DNA of 9,066 nt from JAAFKA01 sp043748455 (GCA_043748455.1 JAYTNF010000107.1:1-9066); one strand, 5' to 3'. Positions 1 to 7,071 are shown, counted from the stretch's first letter. The notes: generated from the sequence alone by a model not told the origin. Program-made: numbers and translations.

Positions 1-2285
1 ATTTTTGCAGCCTCATCACCTTTTGTAGCTTGTGCCTTAGTTTCTAAATTTACTAATTTTTCTAAAAATTGCATTTTATTAGCAAAAGTATCAGTTAAAG
101 CAAGATTAGCACCCATTTTTGAAAAATTTGTTCTGATTTTAGTGCATTCACTATCCCAAGAGTTCATATAATAAAAATTTTCGCCTTCTCTAATTCCTTC
201 CATCACAGAACCCCAAGAACTTGCGGGTGCATCTTTTTTCGGGTCAAATTCTTTATATTCTTCTGATTTTACGGTTGTTGTCCAATAGTTTACATCAATT
301 TCTTTGAATTTTGTCAAAGCTGATGAAAATTTACCTTCACGCATCATACGTGTAGCTTGTAAATCTTTCACAAAATTTGTTTTTTCTGCATCTGTTTTAG
401 GAAGCTCACGCCAAAACAATTTCTTAATTTCAGTATTTGCATCGCCTTTAATGAATGTCAAATAGTTTTCTAAATCCGCCTGATTAAAATAGAAATCTAA
501 TAACATGCCTGCCACATCATATTGTTTGCAATAACGAAATGCCAAAACTGCTTTTGCCAATTCGCCTTGACGCAAATATTTACGACCTAACTCACTGAAT
601 AACAACAGTTTCTGCCAACCATTATTCAAATTTTCAACATTAGACCATAACTTTAAACTGTTTTGTGAAACTATATTTTCTACGTTTTCATCTATATTTT
701 CGGCTTGCAAAATAGTTTGCAAAGTTTCTAAATATAAAGCTTGTTCACTTAAACTTGTTTGATTCGTTATTACTTGGTTTGCTATGGCTTTTTTGGCTTG
801 TGCAATATTTTCGGCTGATAAACCATATTTTCCTCGCATGATTTGCAAATAAGCAGCACCTAAATAGAAAATTGCTGATTTATCTTTATACTTTTCGGCA
901 ATAGCCAACGAAGTTTTTTCTAAGGCAATTAAATCAGCATTTTCACTAAGACTTTGGGTTGTTGCATTTGCTGGGTTTTCAGTTGGATAAACCTGTGCTG
1001 CCAAAATTTCTTGATGGTTTTTCTGACTATTTTGCTTGTTATTTTGTTGATAATCAATATTTTGTGAGGTTTTGCTGCCAAATAAGTTTTTGAAAAAGTT
1101 AATGATTGAATCCCAAATTCTACCAAAAAATCCTCTTGAAACCGTTGCTGTTTCGGTTGTTACAGCATCTCCAAAAGTCAAAGCTGCTGAATCTAATTGA
1201 ACAGATTGTTGCAAATTTGGCAAAAAGTAATTGGTTTCTGCGGCTTTTACTTGTCTTAACAACATGACTTCAAGTTGTTTGACAGTTGCACCATTATCAA
1301 AAGAACTTTGTAAAAAACCTACATTCATGCCATATTCACTCGAAGCACGCAATAAATACAAGGCAGCTTTTAAATCAGCACTGGTAGTTTTTGCTAAGGT
1401 TTCATTCCAAATAGCTTCGTCAATACCTGCATATCTATCATTTTTTTTGTAAATGGCTAAGTTTTTGAAAGCCAAACAACGCAAATCAGGTGCATTTGCA
1501 AACACTTCTGCAAAAATCATGTTTGCTTCTGCGTTATTATTTGCTTTTTTTAGGGCAAAACCTTTGTGTAATAAAGTGCGGTAATAGATATAGTTTTTCT
1601 CGCCATTTGTTGCAAAAGTTGCTGCTAATTCGTCAAAAAGTTTTGCTGTTTGCTCACTGTCATGATAATAAGCTAAACGAACAAGCTGGAAAGCATAGCG
1701 TTGCTTAAAGTAATTATCTTTTGAACTTGCAAGCAATTCTTTTCCATTGATTATCAAGGCTTTAGCTATACTTGGTTCATTTTTATCTTTTGGCTTTTCT
1801 TCATTTTCCCAGCCAAATCTTTGTGTTACTAAACCTTCACATCTTTTGGCAAATAGCAAATATTCCAAAGCTTCTTTATCTTTTTTTGATAACAACAAAT
1901 TTACAAAATCATTTGTAGGAAATGGGCTTCTATTGCCTATATTCATAGCAACACCAACTGCTTCAATTTCTTGTAATGTTGTTTTGTAGATAAACTCGTG
2001 GAAAAATTCGAGGTTTTTAATTTCGGGATATTTTTTCTGCCATTCCTCAATATTTTTCTCATTTCCAGGGAAACAAGCATCTTCTGCATAAGGCGAATTG
2101 TAAAAGTAATTTGCATATTGCGAATTACTTAACAAATTGATACCAAAAATATAGACATTTTTATAGTCCATAAAAACGCAAGCCATAGATTTTGTTGTGG
2201 TCATAAAACATAACGCACACAATGACAGGGCTGCAAATAGTTTAGTAATTTTTTTAGATATTCTGTAAGACATTTTCATAGACAT
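1..2285 (-). CDS. Large secreted TPR-like protein of unknown function (3' end beyond window)
   Basis: I translated this reading frame directly. It is open without a stop for 761 codons from the ATG at 2285 and leaves the window at base 1, so the C-terminus is missing. An in-frame TAA lies immediately before the ATG, so the start is at 2285 or at one of the in-frame ATGs at 2279 and 2273. Residues 1-35 look like a Sec signal peptide: lysine/arginine-rich start, hydrophobic run around 16-28, then TTKSMA before C36. Cleavage after SMA by signal peptidase I is more likely than lipidation because the lipobox match is poor. The mature part is mostly alpha-helical, with alternating aromatic and Ala/Leu positions typical of TPR/SEL1-like arrays (clear around 195-280 and 465-600). 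Residues 380-425 differ: an amphipathic aromatic segment (FFGRIWDSIINFFKNLFG), then an Asn/Gln/Lys-rich low-complexity stretch. The small plus-strand frames opposite it are antisense shadows. The exported location is inferred and the function is unknown. Confidence 0.85.
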   Translation of the reverse strand, partial: MSMKMSYRISKKITKLFAALSLCALCFMTTTKSMACVFMDYKNVYIFGINLLSNSQYANYFYNSPYAEDACFPGNEKNIEEWQKKYPEIKNLEFFHEFIYKTTLQEIEAVGVAMNIGNRSPFPTNDFVNLLLSKKDKEALEYLLFAKRCEGLVTQRFGWENEEKPKDKNEPSIAKALIINGKELLASSKDNYFKQRYAFQLVRLAYYHDSEQTAKLFDELAATFATNGEKNYIYYRTLLHKGFALKKANNNAEANMIFAEVFANAPDLRCLAFKNLAIYKKNDRYAGIDEAIWNETLAKTTSADLKAALYLLRASSEYGMNVGFLQSSFDNGATVKQLEVMLLRQVKAAETNYFLPNLQQSVQLDSAALTFGDAVTTETATVSRGFFGRIWDSIINFFKNLFGSKTSQNIDYQQNNKQNSQKNHQEILAAQVYPTENPANATTQSLSENADLIALEKTSLAIAEKYKDKSAIFYLGAAYLQIMRGKYGLSAENIAQAKKAIANQVITNQTSLSEQALYLETLQTILQAENIDENVENIVSQNSLKLWSNVENLNNGWQKLLLFSELGRKYLRQGELAKAVLAFRYCKQYDVAGMLLDFYFNQADLENYLTFIKGDANTEIKKLFWRELPKTDAEKTNFVKDLQATRMMREGKFSSALTKFKEIDVNYWTTTVKSEEYKEFDPKKDAPASSWGSVMEGIREGENFYYMNSWDSECTKIRTNFSKMGANLALTDTFANKMQFLEKLVNLETKAQATKGDEAAK

Positions 2286-2306
2286 TTATTTGATATTTAT
2301 TAAGAA

Positions 2307-2314
2307 CAAAGCTA
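2307..2314 (-). promoter_or_regulatory. Putative Bacteroidota -7 box for the large secreted protein
   Basis: The minus strand reads TAGCTTTG, a full match to the Bacteroidota -7 consensus TAnnTTTG, 21 bases upstream of the ATG at 2285. This would leave a short A-rich leader of about 15 bases, which is normal in this phylum. No TTTG is found 19 bases further upstream, so the -33 half is weak. It suggests the gene has its own promoter rather than relying only on read-through from the PorP-like gene. Confidence 0.5.
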
Positions 2315-2378
2315 CAAAAAATTTGTAATAACTGATTTTAAAAGTATTTTCTTTGTAGATTTTCCTAATTAAAATCAT

Positions 2379-2409
2379 GTTTGTCATTCTAAAACTCAAA
2401 ACGACAAAC
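2379..2409. repeat. Short inverted repeat downstream of the PorP-like gene
   Basis: GTTTGTC at 2379-2385 is exactly complementary to GACAAAC at 2403-2409 with a 17-base spacer. It lies 8 bases beyond the stop codon of the minus-strand PorP-like gene, so the transcript would fold here. No T-run follows in the minus direction, so it is not a classical intrinsic terminator. Its outer part (TTTGTCATTCT) equals the outer end of the long hairpin at 4240-4308, so it may be a decayed copy of that repeat family. Confidence 0.45.
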
Positions 2410-2416
2410 ACAAATA

Positions 2417-3484
2417 TTAAAAAGTTATTGGGCACGAAATATGACTTGTACCTCTTTTATTACGAGTATCTTGTAAAGGTGCAAAACTTAGCGTAATTTC
2501 GTGAGAACCACCAGCACCTGTTAAACCCGAAATTGTAAAATCATAACTATAACCAACTGTCCAACCATCGGTTGTAAAACCTGCAAATAAAGCTACCGCA
2601 TCTTGTTGTGTTGTACCTAATGTAGAAGATAAAAAAGGCATTCCACGATACCAAATTCCAGCAATTAATGGTTTGAATAATAAATTTGTACCTGCCATAA
2701 GTTGTTGGAATGGTGCTTGATTTGTGTAAATAATTGCGGGCATCAATACCAAATTAGCATATCGGTCATCATCTAATATAAATTTTCCGCCTGCATGCAC
2801 TGATAGTCGCATAGGCAATTTATCTTCGCTACCCAAAATTGCTATAGAAGGTCTATTAAGGTGATGTACAGAAAGACCAAACCATAATTTGCTACTATAA
2901 AGTAATGCACCACCCGAAACATCAAAAACATTTTTTGTGGCTGAGGGCAGTTTTTCTGCGGTTACACCTGCAACACCCAAACGAATTTGGTCTTCAAATT
3001 TTAGGCGTGAAAAATCTAAACTTCTTGACATAAATGAGGCTTGAACTCCTAAATTTAACATCAATTTATCTGTTATTCGACTACTAAAACTATATTGACC
3101 ATTAAAAGTCATGTTTGAAAAACCCGTTGCACCATTACTTTCGTATGTTGCAAAAAAACCTACACCACTTTTAGCCTCGTCCCAATTATAATCAAAAGAT
3201 GCCAAACCAAATTGATAATCAGGAATACCAGACCATTGATTACGATACAAAACCGTTGCCCGATAATGTGGTGTTGTACCTGCAAAAGCTGGATTTATAT
3301 AAGTTGTTGCGTGATAAAATTGTGTTAAATGTGTATCTTGTGCAACACTTTTGGTAGAAAAAATAACGATAATTGCTAAACCAATAGCAAAAACAAGAGC
3401 TAATTTTACTAATAAATTTACTAAGTTATAGCTTAAATGATAATAATTTCTGTCATTTGAGCTTTTATCAAAAATGGTTTTCAT
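2417..3484 (-). CDS. PorP/SprF-family type IX secretion-associated outer-membrane protein
   Basis: This 355-residue protein belongs to the Bacteroidota PorP/SprF family: predicted outer-membrane beta-barrels linked to the type IX secretion system, gliding motility and partner proteins of large surface adhesins. The diagnostic start of the mature protein is present: QDTHLTQFYHATTYINPAFAGT at residues 49-70, followed by RATVLYRNQWSGIP. The rest alternates as amphipathic beta-strands, and the chain ends with SHEITLSFAP and a short tail ISCPITF, which resembles tails of other family members. The signal peptide is unusual: a polar region of about 27 residues precedes the hydrophobic core (28-42), with cleavage predicted after SVA at 48. 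No later methionine offers a shorter signal, and an upstream promoter fits the 3484 start. It lacks any C-terminal OmpA-like domain, so it is a stand-alone barrel. Whether it is the gliding SprF or one of the many paralogues cannot be decided, because no giant adhesin gene is adjacent. Confidence 0.93.
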   Translation of the reverse strand: MKTIFDKSSNDRNYYHLSYNLVNLLVKLALVFAIGLAIIVIFSTKSVAQDTHLTQFYHATTYINPAFAGTTPHYRATVLYRNQWSGIPDYQFGLASFDYNWDEAKSGVGFFATYESNGATGFSNMTFNGQYSFSSRITDKLMLNLGVQASFMSRSLDFSRLKFEDQIRLGVAGVTAEKLPSATKNVFDVSGGALLYSSKLWFGLSVHHLNRPSIAILGSEDKLPMRLSVHAGGKFILDDDRYANLVLMPAIIYTNQAPFQQLMAGTNLLFKPLIAGIWYRGMPFLSSTLGTTQQDAVALFAGFTTDGWTVGYSYDFTISGLTGAGGSHEITLSFAPLQDTRNKRGTSHISCPITF

Positions 3485-3523
3485 TTTTTATGAGGTTTGT
3501 TATAAAAAATTCTAAATTTGTGC

Positions 3524-3554
3524 CAAAATTACATCTTCTTTCTTAATTATCAAA
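3524..3554 (-). promoter_or_regulatory. Canonical Bacteroidota sigma-70 promoter of the PorP-like gene
   Basis: On the minus strand, TTTG (3554-3551) is followed after exactly 19 bases by TAATTTTG (3531-3524). This matches the Bacteroidota housekeeping consensus TTTG-N19-TAnnTTTG at every defined position. The transcript would start near 3518, leaving a leader of roughly 30 bases before the ATG at 3484. It is the best promoter match I found in the window. Confidence 0.8.
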
Positions 3555-3570
3555 ATAGCTATTACATTAA

Positions 3571-3594
3571 CCTTTTATGAAACCTTTTATGAAA
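3571..3594 (+). repeat. Perfect 12-bp tandem duplication at the PAP2 start
   Basis: The unit CCTTTTATGAAA occurs twice in a row, at 3571-3582 and 3583-3594. Because the unit is four codons long and contains ATG, it produces two in-frame start candidates, at 3577 and 3589, with identical local context. Losing or gaining a unit would keep the frame. Confidence 0.8.
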
Positions 3595-4239
3595 CATATC
3601 ATTCAACCAAATAAATGGTTTTTATATCCGTTTTTTTGTTATCTTATTATTGGTTTTGTATTATTGTTATTGATTCAAAAAGGCGATGAAATTTGGTTTC
3701 TTAACCGTTTGCACACACCGCATGTCGATATTTTTATGAAATATTTAACTGATTTTGGTGATGGTTTATTTGTAATTTTTGTTATTTTGTCGCTATTGTG
3801 GGTGCGTTATGATTATTTTCTTGTGGGTGTGTTATCTTTTGCAATTACTTCAATAATAGTACAGTTTTTAAAACATGTTGTCTTTTCAGATATGACAAGA
3901 CCACTAAAATATTTGGGCGAAAATATTGGATTACACTTAGTAGAAGGCGTAAAGGTGCATAGTTATAATAGTTTTCCTTCTGGACATTCAACGACAGCTT
4001 TTATGATTTTTTGTTTATTAAGTCTGGTTATTGATAACAAAAAAACAGGTTTTTGGCTGTTTTTCGCTGCATTATTCATTAGTTGGACAAGACCATATTT
4101 AGTGCAACACTTTTTTATAGATATTTATTTTGGGGCAATTCTTGGAGTAACAACAACATTTATTATTTGGAATGTTATATTAAAGAGTGAAAAAATAAGC
4201 CAAAATCCTCGCTGGCAAAAATCGTTAAGAGCCTTATAA
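3577..4239 (+). CDS. PAP2-family membrane phosphatase (phosphatidic acid phosphatase type 2)
   Basis: This 220-residue integral membrane protein carries the three phosphatase motifs of the PAP2 family, which hydrolyses lipid phosphates such as phosphatidic acid, undecaprenyl pyrophosphate or phosphatidylglycerophosphate. Motif 1 is K99 with R108-P109; the spacing is eight residues rather than the usual six. Motif 2 is PSGHS at 134-138, with H137 the expected acid. Motif 3 is R172-x5-H178-x3-D182, where H178 is the expected nucleophile and D182 its partner. About six hydrophobic helices surround them (near 15-33, 63-76, 80-97, 140-152, 158-170, 184-202). The active site is expected on the periplasmic side. 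Its substrate cannot be read from the sequence. The start is ambiguous between 3577 and 3589 because of a tandem repeat. It is divergent from the PorP-like gene and is followed, one base after its stop, by a long hairpin repeat. Confidence 0.92.
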   Translation: MKPFMKHIIQPNKWFLYPFFCYLIIGFVLLLLIQKGDEIWFLNRLHTPHVDIFMKYLTDFGDGLFVIFVILSLLWVRYDYFLVGVLSFAITSIIVQFLKHVVFSDMTRPLKYLGENIGLHLVEGVKVHSYNSFPSGHSTTAFMIFCLLSLVIDNKKTGFWLFFAALFISWTRPYLVQHFFIDIYFGAILGVTTTFIIWNVILKSEKISQNPRWQKSLRAL

Positions 4240-4308
4240 TTTGTCATTCTGAGCTTGTGAAGAATCTGGTATATTGTTTCAGATTCTTCGCAAGCTCAGA
4301 ATGACAAA
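4240..4308. repeat. Long palindromic intergenic repeat (GTCATTCTGAGC hairpin)
   Basis: Two 29-base arms, 4240-4268 and 4280-4308, are complementary at all but one position (T4258 opposite G4290, which can still pair as G-U in RNA). The loop is 11 bases. The arms contain GTCATTCTGAGC and GAAGAATCTG, a palindrome type I recall as repeated many times in Bacteroidota genomes. It begins immediately after the PAP2 stop codon and ends 29 bases before the signal peptidase start. As RNA it would make a very stable stem that could limit read-through or protect the upstream mRNA 3' end. No transposase or obvious target-site duplication is visible. Confidence 0.9.
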
Positions 4309-4337
4309 ATTCATATTTCATATTTATTTTTCAACTT

Positions 4338-5474
4338 ATGCTAAAAAATCTTTTATCAAAAATATTTCCAACTTCAATAAATACGCACACAGATAATAAG
4401 ACCACTCAAAAATCAAAAAGTCAAGCACGAGAATGGTTTGATGCTATTATTATTGCGGTTTTGGCAGCAAGTGTTGTTCGTTGGGGCGTTGCAGAAGCCA
4501 TAACCATTCCTACACCATCTATGCAAGGAACTATTATGGTTGGTGATTTTCTCTTTGTGAGTAAGTTACATTATGGTGCAAGAACTCCACAAACTCCTTT
4601 ACAAATTCCATTCACACACCAAACCATTTGGGGAACAAATGCAAATGCTTATTTAGATTGGATAAAATTACCAATGTTTCGTTTTCCTGCTTTCAGTAGT
4701 ATTAAACGTAATGATGTGGTGGTATTTAACTACGCAGGTAAAGACGAATCTAAATTACCAATAGATATGAGGACTAATTTTATAAAAAGATGTGTCGCAT
4801 TACCTAATGATAAATTAGAGATTTCAGAAACCAAATTATACATTAATGGCAAAGTTACAGAAAATCCAATAGCCTCACAGTCAAGCTATTATGTGATAGC
4901 AAAAGATGTAATTCCAGAAAAAGCCTTTCGTTTGGTTGGTATTGATGACGTACATTCTGCACCTGATGGCTATTTTGTTCATGCAAGTGCAGCAAGTGCA
5001 AGAACTTTACAAAGTGTACCCTCTGTTGAAGATGTGATTCCGATTAAAGATGTAAAAGGGCGTGGTTCTGAAAAAATATTTCCTTATTCGGCACTTTATG
5101 AGTGGAATTTAGACAATTTTGGTGCTTTAACTGTTCCTGCTGAAGGCATGACGATGGAAATGAACGAAAAAAATGTAGCTTTGTATGAATCTGTAATTTT
5201 GCAACATGAAGGTGTTGTCGGTGCAATTGTAAAAGATAATAAGCTGTATATCAATGGTTTACTCGTAAAAGAATACACATTTAAACAAAATTATTATTTT
5301 ATGATGGGAGATAATCGTCATGATTCTGATGATTCGAGAGTTTGGGGTTTTGTGCCTGAAAATCATATTACAGGCAAAGCAGTTTGGATTTGGTGGTCAA
5401 TAAACCCAGAAGGTGGTTTGTTAGATTTTTTCAGTCGAATTCGTTGGGATAGAATTGGAAATAATATAGACTAA
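4338..5474 (+). CDS. lepB: Signal peptidase I (long Bacteroidota type)
   Basis: This 378-residue protein is the membrane-bound serine/lysine endopeptidase (S26 family) that removes Sec and Tat signal peptides on the periplasmic face of the inner membrane. A polar, lysine-rich N-terminus is followed by one transmembrane segment (about 35-50). The catalytic serine is S61 in PTPSMQGT, and the general-base lysine is K150 in FIKRCVALPND. The conserved box E is GDNRHDSDDSRVWG at 324-337, followed by GKAVWIWWS. Between the lysine and box E lies an insertion of about 130 residues (roughly 175-305), common in Bacteroidota homologues and making the protein longer than most other bacterial enzymes. All catalytic elements are intact. 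The gene starts 29 bases after the hairpin repeat, and no strong promoter box is visible. In many relatives lepB sits near dapB, which is not seen here. It could serve the exported proteins encoded nearby, but it is a housekeeping enzyme. Confidence 0.95.
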   Translation: MLKNLLSKIFPTSINTHTDNKTTQKSKSQAREWFDAIIIAVLAASVVRWGVAEAITIPTPSMQGTIMVGDFLFVSKLHYGARTPQTPLQIPFTHQTIWGTNANAYLDWIKLPMFRFPAFSSIKRNDVVVFNYAGKDESKLPIDMRTNFIKRCVALPNDKLEISETKLYINGKVTENPIASQSSYYVIAKDVIPEKAFRLVGIDDVHSAPDGYFVHASAASARTLQSVPSVEDVIPIKDVKGRGSEKIFPYSALYEWNLDNFGALTVPAEGMTMEMNEKNVALYESVILQHEGVVGAIVKDNKLYINGLLVKEYTFKQNYYFMMGDNRHDSDDSRVWGFVPENHITGKAVWIWWSINPEGGLLDFFSRIRWDRIGNNID

Positions 5475-5561
5475 ACGTTAAATATGATTTATGAAATATG
5501 AAATTAACATATTGATTATCAAGGTTTTACAATGTGATAAATATCAATTTATTTAAAATTT

Positions 5562-6536
5562 ATGCAACTAATTTCTCACCCAATTTTATGTAATTATTAT
5601 GTTACTTATCGTTGCAATGCGGCTTGTGATTTTTGTGATATTTGGGAAAAACCTTCGCCATATATTACATTGTCAGAAGCAGAACAAAACTTTGTAGCTT
5701 TGAAAAAAATGGGTGTAAAAGTGATAGATTTTACAGGTGGTGAGCCTTTGCTGCACCAAAAAATTGTCGAATTATTGCAGTTGGCAAAGAAAATGAAATT
5801 TATTACCACACTAACCACAAATTGCTTACTGTACCCCAAAAATGCAGAAAAGTTGCGAGGTTTGGTTGATATGCTGCATTTTTCCTTAGATTCACCTAAT
5901 AAAACTGAACATGATGCTTCCCGAAAAGTAGCTTGCTTTGATTTTGTGATGAAATCTATTGAAATTGCTAAAAATTTAGGAGAAAGACCTGATATTTTAT
6001 TTACCGTTTTTGAAAATAACACCCACCAAATAGCACAAGTTTATGAAGAAATATGTTTGGCAAATAATTTAATACTTATCTTAAACCCTGTTTTTGCTTA
6101 TAATGATGTGAATATTAGAAACGGACTTTCTACTAAAACCTTAGAAAACTTACATACATGGGCAAAGAAAAAAAATGTTTATTTGAATGAAGCATTTTTG
6201 CAATTACGCAAAGATGGCGGCAATAAAATCGACAAACCTGTCTGCCGTGCAGGAAGTTCTACGGTGGTAATTTCGCCCGAAAATAAATTGGTTTTGCCTT
6301 GCTATCATCTTGGTATTGAGGAAATTAAGATAGAAAATAATTTATATGAATTGTATTATTCTGATAAAGTACAGCAATTAATTAAACAAGAAGGACGTTA
6401 TCCACAATGCGAGGGCTGCGTAATTAATTGCTATATGCAACCTTCTTTTACAGTTGAAATGAATAAATATTGGTTTGCTGCCTTGCCAAGTACAATAAAA
6501 TACAGTTTGGAAAAACAACTTTGGAAAGTTTTTTGA
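5562..6536 (+). CDS. Radical SAM protein with extra C-terminal cysteines (SPASM/twitch-like)
   Basis: This 324-residue protein contains the radical SAM signature C18-x3-C22-x2-C25 (CNAACDFC), which binds a 4Fe-4S cluster and S-adenosylmethionine to generate a 5'-deoxyadenosyl radical. The SAM-binding GGEP motif is at 59-62, and a beta-strand with TTNC (85-88) and HFSLDS (106-111) follow as expected in the partial TIM barrel. The C-terminal third has five further cysteines: C228, C247, C283, C286 and C290, the last three as CEGCVINC. This resembles an auxiliary-cluster domain of the SPASM/twitch type but with fewer cysteines than a full SPASM domain, so probably one extra cluster. No peptide substrate gene, peptidase or cofactor-biosynthesis gene lies beside it, so the substrate is unknown. 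The start at 5562 leaves 17 residues before the first cysteine, as usual. The ORF on the opposite strand (5606-6022) is a shadow. Confidence 0.9.
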   Translation: MQLISHPILCNYYVTYRCNAACDFCDIWEKPSPYITLSEAEQNFVALKKMGVKVIDFTGGEPLLHQKIVELLQLAKKMKFITTLTTNCLLYPKNAEKLRGLVDMLHFSLDSPNKTEHDASRKVACFDFVMKSIEIAKNLGERPDILFTVFENNTHQIAQVYEEICLANNLILILNPVFAYNDVNIRNGLSTKTLENLHTWAKKKNVYLNEAFLQLRKDGGNKIDKPVCRAGSSTVVISPENKLVLPCYHLGIEEIKIENNLYELYYSDKVQQLIKQEGRYPQCEGCVINCYMQPSFTVEMNKYWFAALPSTIKYSLEKQLWKVF

Positions 6537-6551
6537 AAATTTATAAAATTT

Positions 6552-6606
6552 TTGCAAATATTTTCATAAATACTATGCTTGCATAATATTTTATATATAT
6601 TTGCAA
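6552..6606 (+). promoter_or_regulatory. Probable promoter of the 6626-8847 cluster, with inverted repeats
   Basis: TATATTTG at 6596-6603 fully matches the Bacteroidota -7 consensus TAnnTTTG. A weak -33 candidate, TATG at 6574-6577, lies 18 bases upstream. The predicted leader is short (about 17 bases) and A-rich, ending at the ATG at 6626. Two inverted repeats overlap these elements: TTGCAAATAT (6552-6561) pairs with ATATTTGCAA (6597-6606), and TATGC-TT-GCATA spans 6574-6585. The arms cover the -7 and -33 positions, so a dimeric repressor site is conceivable, but this is inference in AT-rich DNA. Confidence 0.5.
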
Positions 6607-6625
6607 CAAAATAAAAATAACCAAA

Positions 6626-7060
6626 ATGACTGAATATAAACAACCTGCACATATTCGCTGGGCAGATTTAGACCCAAATTATCATGTAAAACATTCATCT
6701 TTTTATGATTTGGCGGCACAATTTCGTACCGAAGTTTTGCAGAGTCAAGGCATGAGCATAGATTTTTTCCAAAAAAGCAAAATGAATCCCGTTTTATTGA
6801 AAGAAGAAGGTATTTTTAAAAGAGAAATCCGTTATGGACAACAAATTTTTCTAAAATTTGAATTGAAAGGACTTAGCAAAGATTTTTCGAAATATTCAAT
6901 AATGACAACTTTTTTGCGTGATGATGATACGATTTGTGCAACAGTTACTATTTTTGGTGGTTGGTTAGATTTAGCAACTCGAAAATTGGTAATTCCTCCG
7001 CAAGAGATTATAGATATGGTGGACAAAATGCCAAAACATAGTGAATTTGAAATGTTTTAA
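6626..7060 (+). CDS. Hotdog-fold acyl-CoA thioesterase, 4-hydroxybenzoyl-CoA thioesterase type
   Basis: This 144-residue protein has the length and layout of the 4HBT/YbgC thioesterase branch of the hotdog superfamily, which hydrolyses acyl-CoA or acyl-ACP thioesters. The conserved segment near the N-terminus is RWADLDPNYHVKHSSFYDLA (11-30), corresponding to the family pattern of Asp, a turn, His/Val and an aromatic at the start of the long helix. D16 is the likely catalytic aspartate. The rest follows the hotdog order: the long helix (about 24-40), then strands around 62-69 (FKREIRYG), 72-80, 86-97 and 101-113. The substrate is not predictable. It is the first gene of a closely spaced co-directional group behind a probable promoter, and the next start is 11 bases after its stop. 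A beta-oxidation-type gene begins 2 kb downstream, but a repeat element separates them, so a metabolic link is only a possibility. Confidence 0.85.
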   Translation: MTEYKQPAHIRWADLDPNYHVKHSSFYDLAAQFRTEVLQSQGMSIDFFQKSKMNPVLLKEEGIFKREIRYGQQIFLKFELKGLSKDFSKYSIMTTFLRDDDTICATVTIFGGWLDLATRKLVIPPQEIIDMVDKMPKHSEFEMF

Positions 7061-7071
7061 ACATTAAAATT

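Noticed and set aside
1231..1989. Three plus-strand frames (1231-1452, 1490-1708, 1747-1989) and a minus frame at 929-1126
   Set aside because: They overlap the continuous 761-codon minus-strand gene, have Ser/Leu/Phe-rich shadow composition, and show no family motif.
3496..3520. Plus-strand TTTG and TAAATTTG as a promoter for the PAP2 gene
   Set aside because: The -7 box matches, but the spacing to TTTG is only 13 bases instead of about 19; it probably arises from the AT-rich divergent region.
5044..5278. Minus-strand frames inside lepB
   Set aside because: They are antisense to the conserved signal peptidase gene and have no recognisable protein features.
5511..5548. Imperfect inverted repeat (ATTGATTATCA and TGATAAATATCAAT) between lepB and the radical SAM gene
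   Set aside because: The arms align only with gaps, and no T-run follows; not convincing as a terminator or operator.
5606..6022. 138-residue minus-strand frame inside the radical SAM gene
   Set aside because: It is antisense to a strongly motif-supported gene; its composition reflects the complementary codons.
6536..6552. AAAATTT-ATA-AAATTTT palindrome after the radical SAM stop
   Set aside because: The stem is purely A/T and too weak for an intrinsic terminator; expected by chance in such DNA.
6431..6652. Minus-strand frame across the 3' end of the radical SAM gene and its intergenic region
   Set aside because: It overlaps two supported genes and a promoter, and is Phe/Tyr/Cys-rich as expected for antisense AT-rich DNA.
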